A DNA stretch of 53,162 bases, taken from the IMG/VR virus record IMGVR_UViG_3300011114_000999, positions 1 to 53,162 of that record. One strand, given 5' to 3'. The position numbers and the translations under genes are program-made. Positions 13,997 to 20,517 of this stretch are shown one piece after another. The stretch comes from a virus. The notes beneath the pieces are model-generated. The model was not told the origin of the DNA and searched no databases. It was given only the letters and a program-made list of their open reading frames with translations. The first letter of the stretch is position 1. Each line of letters starts with the position of its first letter.

Positions 13997-14678
13997 GTAT
14001 GCCGTGCGCTGGAAATACTACCACAACAGTTCGATCTGCTCTAGAGCACAGTGGTTTTTTCCACCTACCTCCGCAAGTTTGGCATGTAATTTTAGATTTT
14101 GGTAAAGTTGCTGGGCACTGAACAAAAGAAACTTTATTATGCATAAAAGCAGTTGGTAGTCCTTTTGGTTGTACAACTACGGTAGGTAGTCCCTCTTTAT
14201 AACGTTGTGCTGCTGCATCCAAAGATTCAGTGGATACATTTACAACAAAACCTAATTTGATTGAATTAAAAATAATTTCTTTATTGATTGCACCATTGAT
14301 ACCATCTAAATTATGGTGTGTATAAGTCCAAGCAGCGGATAAATGAGAGGATGCATTAGCTAACTTATAAAGATAACCTTGGTGAATAATATCTACAGCA
14401 TCTGGCTCATGCCATAAATCACCAGCAATATTATGTCTGAATAATTGGAAACGTGGTAACTTTTTAACTTTTTCAATAAATAAAGCAGGTTCTAAGCCAT
14501 GTGTACCTGCAGTAACAGCGTCCCAATGCATTCGTGTGTAGTAACCTGCTTCTGCGTAACAGCCTCCTTCTTTACCTGCAAGTTTACAGGTAGATGGGCA
14601 AGATTCTCTTGAGGTAGTTGAAACAGCAATTCCACCTGTTTTTGAATTTTCAGACGGACAAGTTAATGAACTGTTCAT
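13965..14678 (-). CDS. DUF7227-like phage protein with paired cysteine motifs (237 aa)
   Basis: The order of motifs matches the DUF7227 phage proteins I remember: SKTGGIAVSTTSRESCP (10-26), CKLAGKEGGCYAE, MHW, FRHNIAGDLW (about 81-90), AAWTYTHHN, NVSTES, VVVQP, VQCPAT and a C-terminal CQTCGGRW plus VVVVFPAHG. The cysteines suggest a metal or Fe-S site, and relatives have been loosely linked to radical-SAM-like folds, but no activity is established. It starts in an ATGA overlap with the upstream small gene. All family motifs appear present. Confidence 0.75.
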   Translation of the reverse strand: MNSSLTCPSENSKTGGIAVSTTSRESCPSTCKLAGKEGGCYAEAGYYTRMHWDAVTAGTHGLEPALFIEKVKKLPRFQLFRHNIAGDLWHEPDAVDIIHQGYLYKLANASSHLSAAWTYTHHNLDGINGAINKEIIFNSIKLGFVVNVSTESLDAAAQRYKEGLPTVVVQPKGLPTAFMHNKVSFVQCPATLPKSKITCQTCGGRWKKPLCSRADRTVVVVFPAHGIRAKQAVLQCS

Positions 14679-14908
14679 GAATACAAAACTACATAAGGTA
14701 GGATTTCTTCAATAGTATGTACACTGGATTCTTGTCTTTCGTTTGCATCAGTTAAGTTAATATCAGAGAAGTCCTCTGTCTGATCTTCAACAACTTCAAA
14801 TCCAGTTTCTTCAAGTTGATCTACAGCTTCATCCCAAGAATTGGCCGATAGATAAACCCAAGAAACTCTTAATGTTTGATCAGATACTAAGGCGACGTAG
14901 TTGTTCAT
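14675..14908 (-). CDS. Hypothetical acidic protein (77 aa)
   Basis: ATG at 14908 is chosen because it forms a TAATG junction with the upstream gene; a start at 14938 would overlap by 31 bases. The protein has strands NYVALVSDQTLRVSWVYL and a helix SWDEAVDQLEE, then a disordered acidic part. It ends in an ATGA overlap with the DUF7227-like gene. Confidence 0.6.
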   Translation of the reverse strand: MNNYVALVSDQTLRVSWVYLSANSWDEAVDQLEETGFEVVEDQTEDFSDINLTDANERQESSVHTIEEILPYVVLYS

Positions 14909-15231
14909 TAGGAATGAAGTGCTAGGTGTTGTTTCCATGCAGAGGAATGCATTTCATCTGTTGTTATACTTGGTTCGCTGTTAGTCATATCGTCTGTTGG
15001 ATCATATTCAGTAATGTATTCAAGTTCTTCAATTGCACTTAATATTTTTTCATCTGACCCGATTGGCAAATTGCAATCCATCATATAAAGTTTATCTTCT
15101 TCTTTAATAATATTTCTCAATGCTTTTATAATTAAGTCAAGTTTCCTCATCGGATTCATTTTGAATGTATAAACTTTTCCGGTGATTGAGGTAAATTCTG
15201 TATCTTCAAAGTGAATTTCAGTTTGTCTCAT
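14908..15231 (-). CDS. Hypothetical acidic protein (107 aa)
   Basis: The N-terminus is beta (TEIHFEDTEFTSITGKVYTF), then a helix RKLDLIIKALRNIIKEED, then an acidic tail. It is translationally coupled on both sides (ATGA with the 64-aa gene, TAATG with the 77-aa gene), so four genes from 15422 to 13965 probably form one unit. No family recognised. Confidence 0.6.
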   Translation of the reverse strand: MRQTEIHFEDTEFTSITGKVYTFKMNPMRKLDLIIKALRNIIKEEDKLYMMDCNLPIGSDEKILSAIEELEYITEYDPTDDMTNSEPSITTDEMHSSAWKQHLALHS

Positions 15232-15422
15232 TTTTGCTCCTCTGTTGGGTTGTAGAATTTGCTTTGTGGACCATATTCAGAAAGGATTTTAGGAAAGGCA
15301 AGGAATATACGTTCTCTGTTTTCATTGTCTGCATAGCGTATTGCGGTAGCAAGAGATTGAAAAAAGCGTCCTCCATATCGGAGCATAGCTTCTGTTGTGG
15401 TGTGAACCTCAGTTGAATTCAT
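15228..15422 (-). CDS. Hypothetical small protein, first gene of a four-gene unit (64 aa)
   Basis: The protein is helical (AMLRYGGRFFQSLATAIRYAD) with a proline-rich end. Its leader reads ACTCCTGCACC directly before the ATG, one of a series of TGCAC motifs before early genes. No family recognised. Confidence 0.55.
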   Translation of the reverse strand: MNSTEVHTTTEAMLRYGGRFFQSLATAIRYADNENRERIFLAFPKILSEYGPQSKFYNPTEEQK

Positions 15423-15484
15423 GGTGCAGGAGTAAAAGGACTAGAAAATTTTAAAGTCGTATCCAGGACCGGAGCGCTATTTTA

Positions 15485-15515
15485 GAACGTAGTTATGCAA
15501 AACACAACTACGTTC
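15485..15515. repeat. Ten-base perfect inverted repeat in the early-gene leader
   Basis: GAACGTAGTT (15485-15494) and AACTACGTTC (15506-15515) are perfect reverse complements with an 11-base loop. A 12-base direct repeat AAATTTTAAAGT lies on each side (near 15446 and at 15518-15529). The AACTACGTTC arm resembles the boxes of the early promoter modules further right, so this may be an operator. Confidence 0.6.
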
Positions 15516-15569
15516 ACAAATTTTAAAGTAACCTAAAAGTTGTTATATTAACCAGATCAAGTAGTGCTA

Positions 15570-15773
15570 TCAACGGATTTGAGAGATTTTGTCTGATAAT
15601 TTTGAAACTTCTTCTGCATTAAAATGTGCTTGAAGAGATTCAAGTAACTCGATATTTATATTTGTAGTAAGTTCTTCATGTTTACTTTTTAGTAATACTT
15701 CAAGAATGTCTAATGCATTAATAATTGCTTTCCACTCTTTAAGTTGAACAATAATGTGTCTTCCTTCTAACAT
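15570..15773 (-). CDS. Helical hypothetical protein (67 aa)
   Basis: An all-helical protein with a long LKEWKAIINALDILEVLLK helix. It stands alone between two gaps; the 147-base gap downstream (15423-15569) holds the inverted repeat described separately. No family recognised. Confidence 0.5.
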   Translation of the reverse strand: MLEGRHIIVQLKEWKAIINALDILEVLLKSKHEELTTNINIELLESLQAHFNAEEVSKLSDKISQIR

Positions 15774-15811
15774 TGAACTGCCTCTGAATTGTTTGTGTTA
15801 TTTGTTATTAT

Positions 15812-16096
15812 TTAATAAATATCATTCGTACTTTCGTTAAAGTCTTCTTCTATAAGAGTCCATTCAAGATTTTCTAAGTTTATATATTTTTCTATAACTG
15901 GAAGTTGTTCAATTAAACTCATTTGATTTAATGGTAACCATGCTGGTATATTTGATATATCTACTGCAGTCGTACACAAGCCTGGTTTATATTCAGCTGG
16001 ATTAATTTCATTACTGTGTTGAACTAAAATCATGTCATCTATGTAGGCATAAATAATTGCCAGGTCATTTAGAACCTGGATTTCTTGAATGTCCAT
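15812..16096 (-). CDS. Hypothetical protein (94 aa)
   Basis: I choose ATG 16096 (MDIQEIQVLNDLA) because the longer frame from 16189 overlaps the DUF2958 gene and starts with an unlikely sequence. The protein is acidic with a helix-rich N-terminus and a proline-containing middle (NIPAWLPLNQM). No family recognised. Confidence 0.55.
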   Translation of the reverse strand: MDIQEIQVLNDLAIIYAYIDDMILVQHSNEINPAEYKPGLCTTAVDISNIPAWLPLNQMSLIEQLPVIEKYINLENLEWTLIEEDFNESTNDIY

Positions 16097-16133
16097 GGTG
16101 TGAGTTAAATTTGAATTAAGTACAGTTGTTGTT

Positions 16134-16433
16134 TTAATTTTGTAATAATTTATATAATGGAGTTGGTTCAAATGCAAGGTCTCGTTCAACTTTTAATCCA
16201 CCTGGACCTACTATGCTTTCTAGTTCACTTAAACTAAAGTACCCTAGCTCACGTTCAAATCCATCTACAAGACCAAAACATTCTTGAGTTTTTAGATTAA
16301 TTTCAGTTACATACCAAGTCCAGGATGACCAGGGCGTAAATAATTTTAAGTATGCAATGGCATCGTTACCTTTACCGTCTTGTGCATATAAAGGAGGAAT
16401 CTTTTTTGAGATTGCTTTAGTTAATAGTTTCAT
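16134..16433 (-). CDS. DUF2958 family protein (99 aa)
   Basis: The whole length fits DUF2958: KAISKKIPPLYAQD at the start, YLKLFTPWSSWTWYVTE (28-44), then ELGYFSLSELE and a final GLKVERDLAFEPTPL. The family occurs on plasmids and phages, often near antirestriction or replication genes; its role is unknown. It is single-domain and complete. It lies one base from the stop/start region of the upstream 118-aa gene. Confidence 0.88.
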   Translation of the reverse strand: MKLLTKAISKKIPPLYAQDGKGNDAIAYLKLFTPWSSWTWYVTEINLKTQECFGLVDGFERELGYFSLSELESIVGPGGLKVERDLAFEPTPLYKLLQN

Positions 16434-16434
16434 T

Positions 16435-16791
16435 TTAAATTAAACCAAGTAATGATAACCAGCTATCTGGATGGTCCGGCTCTAGTTCGTCGTCTGCTGG
16501 AGTGAAGCAGACGCTATCAAAGACCCATTCTTCAATATCTTCAAGGTTGGGGATGTCGTACCAACCTTCGAGGTCCCTCTTCTCTTCTTTGGTATAGTTG
16601 GCTCCTTTTGGAACCCAGTAGTAACGGAGGACACCTTGTTTAGTTTTGTAGATGTCACCGGCTTTTTTTCCACCTGGGGTGTCAATAGAACAGGTGGGTT
16701 CAATGTAATATTGGGCGAGACCTTCTTCTTCTGAGGCTGGAGAGTAGTCGAGGATTTTAGCAATGATTTGCTGTTCTGGTAAGAGTGCCAT
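16435..16791 (-). CDS. Acidic hypothetical protein upstream of DUF2958 (118 aa)
   Basis: An acidic protein with aromatic clusters (GLAQYYIEPTC, GVLRYYWVPKG, EDIEEWVFDS). Its codon choice and gap-free junction with the DUF2958 gene make it the likely coding frame here, although another frame (16482-16886) is also open across it. No Shine-Dalgarno. No family recognised. Confidence 0.6.
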   Translation of the reverse strand: MALLPEQQIIAKILDYSPASEEEGLAQYYIEPTCSIDTPGGKKAGDIYKTKQGVLRYYWVPKGANYTKEEKRDLEGWYDIPNLEDIEEWVFDSVCFTPADDELEPDHPDSWLSLLGLI

Positions 16792-16886
16792 AGGATTGGA
16801 AAAATGATTGTAAGAATAGAGTAAATAAAAGCAATGATGATTGTAATTACATCATCATCATTAGTATGATCTTGTTGTTTAATCAT
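16482..16886 (-). CDS. Possible overprinted membrane protein ORF (134 aa)
   Basis: This frame starts with ATG overlapping the stop of the 53-aa gene and begins with an acidic peptide and one membrane helix (VITIIIAFIYSILTIIF), then runs out of frame through the 118-aa gene as an S/T/K-rich tail. The coupled start and clean membrane helix favour real translation of at least the N-terminus, while the tail looks like a by-product of the other frame. Without it, 16792-16878 is empty. Confidence 0.3.
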   Translation of the reverse strand: MIKQQDHTNDDDVITIIIAFIYSILTIIFPILWHSYQNSKSLLKSSTTLQPQKKKVSPNITLNPPVLLTPQVEKKPVTSTKLNKVSSVTTGFQKEPTIPKKRRGTSKVGTTSPTLKILKNGSLIASASLQQTTN

Positions 16887-17040
16887 GATTTACTGGCGGA
16901 GGAATGTCGTTAGTAGGAAATTTAATTACGCCATCCCATTCATCTTGTTCTGATTCACGCATTGCTAACTCTTGTTCGTCTGCAATGTCTGCTAATGCGT
17001 CGAGCATGTCGGCAGTGTAAGGCTGATCAAATGAGTTCAT
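16879..17040 (-). CDS. Small acidic protein (53 aa)
   Basis: A 53-codon frame MNSFDQPYTADMLDALADIAD ... ends PPPVNHD. It is very acidic, with a helix of D and E. It lies between the 70-aa gene (11 bases away) and the membrane ORF. No family recognised. Confidence 0.5.
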   Translation of the reverse strand: MNSFDQPYTADMLDALADIADEQELAMRESEQDEWDGVIKFPTNDIPPPVNHD

Positions 17041-17051
17041 TTGTACTGTAG

Positions 17052-17264
17052 TCAAGAAGATACAATGTTAAAGAAACCAACAGTATTACCGTTAATATCT
17101 TTTAATTTTAAAGAATCAGAAGCAAGAGAGAGGTGTTCTGGATGGTTATTTAATTTATTTGATAGGTCATCTAGAATTCGCGTTATTTCATTAGCTTGGT
17201 CTTGGTAGGTGATGCCAAAAGCATCATTATCGACAGAGATAGAAATTTCTATTGAATGATCCAT
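17052..17264 (-). CDS. Hypothetical protein (70 aa)
   Basis: A strand-helix-strand protein (SIEISISVDNDAFGITY, ANEITRILDDLSNKL, GNTVGFFNIV). It is nine bases downstream of a membrane-protein gene in the same direction. No family recognised. Confidence 0.5.
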   Translation of the reverse strand: MDHSIEISISVDNDAFGITYQDQANEITRILDDLSNKLNNHPEHLSLASDSLKLKDINGNTVGFFNIVSS

Positions 17265-17273
17265 TGTGATTTG

Positions 17274-17498
17274 TTATTGAGGTAAGGTTAAATTGGTAGG
17301 TCCTTCTAATATTTTCCTTGACACACAGAATTTAGAAGTTCCAGTAATATGTTCAACGGTAATAATTCTGTTAAGCAGAACGTTGCAATACTTGTTGACG
17401 TTTTGATTTACTATATATTGAAGTGAATTAAATAAAACAAAAGCCAGTGCAAAACCGGACGCTATTAAAGATAGCTGTGAATAAGGTTGATACTTCAT
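17274..17498 (-). CDS. Single-pass membrane protein (74 aa)
   Basis: One hydrophobic helix, LSLIASGFALAFVLFNSL, near residues 9-26, then a polar part with two cysteines. The leader contains CACTGCACAATT before the ATG, the recurrent TGCAC motif of early leaders. No family recognised. Confidence 0.5.
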   Translation of the reverse strand: MKYQPYSQLSLIASGFALAFVLFNSLQYIVNQNVNKYCNVLLNRIITVEHITGTSKFCVSRKILEGPTNLTLPQ

Positions 17499-17518
17499 TT
17501 GAATTGTGCAGTGTGAAT

Positions 17519-17839
17519 TTATGGGTAAAATTCTGAATCACAACTTGTTAATACAAATGACAGCTCAAAGAGTTCTGGAGATGCGTCAGTTTCAAAGAAT
17601 CTTTTAGCAGTAATACCTCCTGATGAGTATGTGCATTGTTCCTCTGAATTATTTTTTAATGTTTGCATTAATAGATAAGCAGCTTTAGCTTTTAATTCAG
17701 CAATAGAAGGAACTTTTAACTCACCGTTTTCACTAACCCAAACCCAGTCAAGAGTTGTCATGGCCAAATGAATTTTTTCAAAACTAAAATGAGAAATGAC
17801 GTAATCTATTTTGCCTATTTGTTCAGTAGAAAGTTCCAT
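17519..17839 (-). CDS. Hypothetical protein (106 aa)
   Basis: I start at ATG 17839 (MELSTEQIGKIDYV), because the extension to 17935 is cysteine-rich and overlaps the next gene. The protein has helices around AELKAKAAYLLMQTL and a cysteine-containing beta C-terminus. A short 70-base gap precedes it. No family recognised. Confidence 0.55.
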   Translation of the reverse strand: MELSTEQIGKIDYVISHFSFEKIHLAMTTLDWVWVSENGELKVPSIAELKAKAAYLLMQTLKNNSEEQCTYSSGGITAKRFFETDASPELFELSFVLTSCDSEFYP

Positions 17840-17910
17840 TGTGTGTGGTTGTAGTGGGACAGGTTGGGAAAGGCATAGATTTATTAAGTCGTATGCCTTG
17901 ATGCAGATTT

Positions 17911-18144
17911 TTAGTCGGCAGCCAACGGCCTCCATGATAGATCAAGGTCCCGCTTTTGGCGATAACCCTGACCGATGAGAAGGTTGACGCTTTTGCGAAT
18001 GACATCGATGGGCGCTTCAAACTTAATGTATTGAGAACGTTTCTCAAGAACGTTTACTCTTAACATTTCTGCGAAGTCACCACGGATGGTGATTAAGTAA
18101 CCGTCGTCATTCTTTTGATAGAGGAAAGAATAATCTTGGCGCAT
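17911..18144 (-). CDS. Hypothetical protein (77 aa)
   Basis: A mixed protein with strands DGYLITIRGDFAEML and a helix PIDVIRKSVNLLIGQG. It follows promoter-like module B (18169-18225), and the leader reads CTCCTCTGCACC before the ATG. It is thus probably the first gene of an early transcript. No family recognised. Confidence 0.55.
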   Translation of the reverse strand: MRQDYSFLYQKNDDGYLITIRGDFAEMLRVNVLEKRSQYIKFEAPIDVIRKSVNLLIGQGYRQKRDLDLSWRPLAAD

Positions 18145-18168
18145 GATTTTTGGTGCAGAGGAGTGGAA

Positions 18169-18225
18169 CGAAGCAAGTTTAAATACAAACTTGATTCACA
18201 AAACAAAAAGATGTTTAAGCGAAGC
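18169..18225 (-). promoter_or_regulatory. Early control module, copy B (two boxes, 51 bp apart)
   Basis: On the minus strand GCTTCG occurs at both ends (complements of 18169-18174 and 18220-18225), spaced 51 bp. Between them lie TTTTGTT and TTTGTATTTAA, as in copies at 19880, 20864 and 21481. The box nearest the gene is embedded in a perfect CAAGTTT/AAACTTG dyad. I read it as a promoter with TATTTA as -10, the gene-proximal box near the transcription start and the distal box near -45. Confidence 0.6.
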
Positions 18226-18244
18226 AAGTTATTTGATTTGATAT

Positions 18245-18493
18245 TTATTGAATAGGATTAACTGTTTTGGGTTGATCTTCACTGCAGTATTTAGCAATTT
18301 CTTCTAGTACGGAAGGATCTACTAAGTCGGTTAGATCACCATCATTTACATCTGGGGAGATTAGGTTAGCAAGTTTGCGTCTATTAGTTTTGATGATTTG
18401 TCTGATGTTATCTTTCTGATTGTCGCTTAGTTTTGACCAGACGAGGAAAGCGGATCCAGTAGCAATTAAGGAGGTTGAGAAGAAACGAAACAT
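18245..18493 (-). CDS. N-terminally anchored membrane protein (82 aa)
   Basis: A short hydrophobic start, FSTSLIATGSAFLVW, is followed by a basic helix (NIRQIIKTNRRKLANL) and an acidic tail, so it probably sits on the inner membrane with its bulk in the cytoplasm. No cleavage site is evident. No family recognised. Confidence 0.5.
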   Translation of the reverse strand: MFRFFSTSLIATGSAFLVWSKLSDNQKDNIRQIIKTNRRKLANLISPDVNDGDLTDLVDPSVLEEIAKYCSEDQPKTVNPIQ

Positions 18494-18561
18494 TTGAATG
18501 GTGAAGAGGAAGAAATTTATTTATATGGAAATATAAAGAAAACCTTAAGACCATTCAATAC

Positions 18562-18747
18562 TTATCTAGTTATGCTTATGCCGTTAAGTCTTATGTTTAC
18601 ACTATTTACCCATAATTTTGCTGTCTCATATTCGTTAAAAAATCTATTTGAATCATTTAAAGCTTTTAGTGCTCTAAGTCGAGCAGAGTTAGCTAATGCA
18701 ATTCGATCAAACAATGTCAAATACATGCGGTCTTCTGGAGTAGACAT
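18562..18747 (-). CDS. Helical hypothetical protein (61 aa)
   Basis: From ATG 18747 (MSTPEDRMYLTLFDRIALAN) the protein is one long helix pattern (ARLRALKALNDSNRFFNEYETAKLWV). A start at 18789 would run into terminator sequence upstream. No family recognised. Confidence 0.5.
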   Translation of the reverse strand: MSTPEDRMYLTLFDRIALANSARLRALKALNDSNRFFNEYETAKLWVNSVNIRLNGISITR

Positions 18748-18799
18748 TAGATAAATGCAATTGGATTTTAAGGTTAACGTGGTTCTCAAATGAGGACCA

Positions 18800-18823
18800 C
18801 AGAAAAGGGATCCGTAGATCCCC
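18800..18823 (-). terminator. Intrinsic terminator after the small SSB-like gene
   Basis: GGGATC (18807-18812) pairs with GATCCC (18817-18822) across a four-base loop, and on the minus strand it is followed by TTTTCT. It sits 13 bases after the stop of the 18836-19246 gene. Confidence 0.7.
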
Positions 18824-18835
18824 TAAGTGTGACCG

Positions 18836-19246
18836 TCAAATAGAAGCCAGTAAGAGATTATCTTCCTGGAGGCTAAGTTGATCACCAGTTGGTTTGTTAG
18901 TACCAGCTGCTTCTTCAGCTCTTTTGGCAGTACTGATTTTACCAAGGCGGATTGTAGTAATAGAAGTTACCACAATTTCCATACGGCTTAAGTACTTACC
19001 TTCTTTATCTTGCCAAGTTGTATAACGCAGTCGGTAGGTTAGACCAACTGTGTCGCCTTGGTTGTACTTATCGGCGATATTCTTTCCTACACCGTTGTAA
19101 GCAGTGAGAGGAATAGCAGAATCGCCATCACGTGCATCAACTGGAGCAACACGGAATTGTGTTACATCTAGTTGATCATTTGGTTGACGGTAGTTGATTT
19201 CAGATACAATTGTACCGATCAAATTACCGTTGTTAGCAGAAGACAT
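18836..19246 (-). CDS. Small SSB-like OB-fold protein (136 aa)
   Basis: Residues 7-100 follow the SSB pattern: GNLIGTIVSEINYR strand, DVTQFRVAPVDAR, IPLTAYNGVGKNIADKY, then GDTVGLTYRLRYTTWQDKEG with the typical W. The C-terminal 35 residues lack the acidic phenylalanine tip, so it would not recruit partners like classical SSB. It is a second or variant single-strand-binding protein next to the larger one at 3491-4225, perhaps an early-expressed form. Its 50-base leader closely resembles that of the 20551-20808 gene. Confidence 0.65.
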   Translation of the reverse strand: MSSANNGNLIGTIVSEINYRQPNDQLDVTQFRVAPVDARDGDSAIPLTAYNGVGKNIADKYNQGDTVGLTYRLRYTTWQDKEGKYLSRMEIVVTSITTIRLGKISTAKRAEEAAGTNKPTGDQLSLQEDNLLLASI

Positions 19247-19319
19247 GGTTGTTGTGCAAAGGAATAGTGCAGCATCCTGTCCCAGGCTGCAGTTGGGATA
19301 AACAGATAACTTTTAATCG

Positions 19320-19517
19320 TTAGCAGACAAAATTCTGATAACAATCACTTAGTACTGTTTGTAATTCTTTAACGCCAGTAGGCATCTCTTTTAAAGTAAC
19401 TACATCTACTTGGCACCACTTATTTCTTTTGAGGACTTCAAAATGAACTTGTGTGGACTGACCGTTGTACCAAGTAACACGATGACTTGGAAAGCATTCA
19501 GGAGACCAGGAAAGCAT
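19320..19517 (-). CDS. Hypothetical small protein (65 aa)
   Basis: A beta-rich start with a helix near the end (GVKELQTVLSDCYQNF) and three cysteines. Its start overlaps the very end of the 104-aa gene, and its leader contains one of the three stem-varying hairpins. No family recognised. Confidence 0.5.
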   Translation of the reverse strand: MLSWSPECFPSHRVTWYNGQSTQVHFEVLKRNKWCQVDVVTLKEMPTGVKELQTVLSDCYQNFVC

Positions 19518-19518
19518 A

Positions 19519-19833
19519 TTACTTTGAAATTGTGCAGTGCCTATCTCTGCGGGAGGCTTGTATTTTTTGACGGGCTATTGGAAACCAATCACGTTGACGT
19601 ATATATTTGATAATGCCTTTGATTTCAACAAGTGTTAAGTTACCAGTTGGCTCACACACCCCTGGGAACCACACTTCATAAGTAGGTTCTTGTCCTGGAT
19701 TGTTATCTGCCATTAATCCTGAATTTCTTGGGCCAGTAACAATAGATACTTCGCCAATAAATTCATCAATGTAAAGCAAATGATAACCACCTGGAACACT
19801 TGGATGTTCTTTCCAACCTTTGGTTAGATCCAT
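19519..19833 (-). CDS. Hypothetical protein (104 aa)
   Basis: ATG 19833 (MDLTKGWKEHPSV) is chosen because a GAGG lies five bases upstream and the extension to 19887 is just the translated leader hairpin. The protein is strand-rich with a final helix NLTLVEIKGIIKYIRQR and a basic tail. The tail codons also form the leader hairpin of the next gene. No family recognised. Confidence 0.6.
   Translation of the reverse strand: MDLTKGWKEHPSVPGGYHLLYIDEFIGEVSIVTGPRNSGLMADNNPGQEPTYEVWFPGVCEPTGNLTLVEIKGIIKYIRQRDWFPIARQKIQASRRDRHCTISK
19534..19550 (-). promoter_or_regulatory. Leader hairpin with conserved loop, copy 1
   Basis: On the minus strand GCAG-AGATAGGCA-CTGC forms a four-base-pair stem with a nine-base loop, 17 bases before the ATG at 19517. 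The loop matches copies at 19850 and 20484 while the stem differs. It lies in the last codons of the upstream gene. Confidence 0.55.
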
Positions 19834-19849
19834 AGATACCTCAATGTGT

Positions 19850-19866
19850 GCGGTGCTTATCTCCGC
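19850..19866 (-). promoter_or_regulatory. Leader hairpin with conserved loop, copy 2
   Basis: Minus strand GCGG-AGATAAGCA-CCGC, 17 bases before the ATG at 19833 and just inside the expected start of RNA from control module D. The A-to-G and T-to-C changes in the stem compensate relative to copy 1. Confidence 0.55.
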
Positions 19867-19879
19867 TAGAGCTAATAAT

Positions 19880-19937
19880 CGAAGCAAGTTAAATACATAA
19901 CTTACTCAATAAAACCAACAAAACATTAAAACGTAGT
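19880..19937 (-). promoter_or_regulatory. Early control module, copy D (two boxes, 52 bp apart)
   Basis: Minus strand ACTACG (complement of 19932-19937) and GCTTCG (complement of 19880-19885) are 52 bp apart with TTTTGTT and ATGTATTTAA between them. It precedes the hairpin leader of the 104-aa gene. An AAGTTA/TAACTT dyad surrounds the -10-like part. Confidence 0.6.
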
Positions 19938-19949
19938 GTTGGTAATAGC

Positions 19950-19971
19950 TAAGGGAGGCATTACACCTCCC
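19950..19971 (-). terminator. GGGAGG/CCTCCC hairpin after the 73-aa gene
   Basis: GGGAGG and CCTCCC with a seven-base loop lie eight bases after the stop of the 19979-20200 gene, and on the minus strand TTAGCTATTACC follows. A near-identical element is at 20518-20540. The lack of a T-run makes it a weak intrinsic terminator or an RNA-end stabiliser. Confidence 0.5.
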
Positions 19972-19978
19972 AGACCGT

Positions 19979-20200
19979 TTAAACGGATTCAGCTTTAAAC
20001 AGTTCAGCAACTGCTCTCTTTACTCTGGGTCGCGTTGCAAGGTACGCAACACCTGCTATCACAGCAGCAATTGTTGTTTTGGCCACTAAATGTTTTGAAT
20101 CCATATTGAATTCAGCTTGTGAAACTGCTTGTGCGGTGGCTTCTGCTGCTGTTTCTGCAGCAAAAAAAGCGTCTTCTGGATAGATAGTAAACATGTTCAA
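19979..20200 (-). CDS. Small membrane-associated protein (73 aa)
   Basis: An alanine-rich helix (FFAAETAAEATAQAVSQAEF) precedes a hydrophobic stretch TTIAAVIAGVAYLATRP (41-57) and a basic end. It is in line with other tiny membrane genes of this region. No family recognised. Confidence 0.55.
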   Translation of the reverse strand: MNMFTIYPEDAFFAAETAAEATAQAVSQAEFNMDSKHLVAKTTIAAVIAGVAYLATRPRVKRAVAELFKAESV

Positions 20201-20271
20201 TTAGGTTGAATAGGTTTGAATGCAGAAGAATTCTGCAGAAATCCATCAACAGTGATGGATAAGTGCAAAAA

Positions 20272-20469
20272 TCAAAGGTACTTCTTATCCATGCAGTACC
20301 ATGCGTCCCCTTGGATCGCACGGATGTGAACAAGTTGACGATTAGGTGTACGCCAACAGTTTTCAATTGCATGTGCATTAATCATTTTCTGGCCTGCTAC
20401 TGAGAGCAGCATGCCAAGACCAGTGCCCATGACAACGGCAAGGACAGGATTAACTAATGAATCGTTCAT
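20272..20469 (-). CDS. Small membrane protein (65 aa)
   Basis: The N-terminal half is hydrophobic and glycine-rich (VLAVVMGTGLGMLLSVAG) and the rest is polar with two cysteines. Its leader carries hairpin copy 3. No family recognised. Confidence 0.55.
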   Translation of the reverse strand: MNDSLVNPVLAVVMGTGLGMLLSVAGQKMINAHAIENCWRTPNRQLVHIRAIQGDAWYCMDKKYL

Positions 20470-20483
20470 TGAGTGAATGAAGT

Positions 20484-20502
20484 GCAGGTGCCCATCTCCT
20501 GC
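20484..20502 (-). promoter_or_regulatory. Leader hairpin with conserved loop, copy 3
   Basis: Minus strand GCAGG-AGATGGGCA-CCTGC, a five-base-pair stem with the same nine-base loop pattern AGATRRGCA, 15 bases before the ATG at 20469. Confidence 0.55.
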
Positions 20503-20517
20503 GGATTAGGCAATAAC

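Noticed and set aside
18494-18754. Rightward ORF between two leftward genes
   Set aside because: Antisense to the 61-aa gene, with no ribosome site and with the wrong orientation for the region.
20112-20378. Leftward 88-codon ORF
   Set aside because: It spans the end of one small gene and the start of another in a different frame, rich in C/S/R as expected for a shadow.
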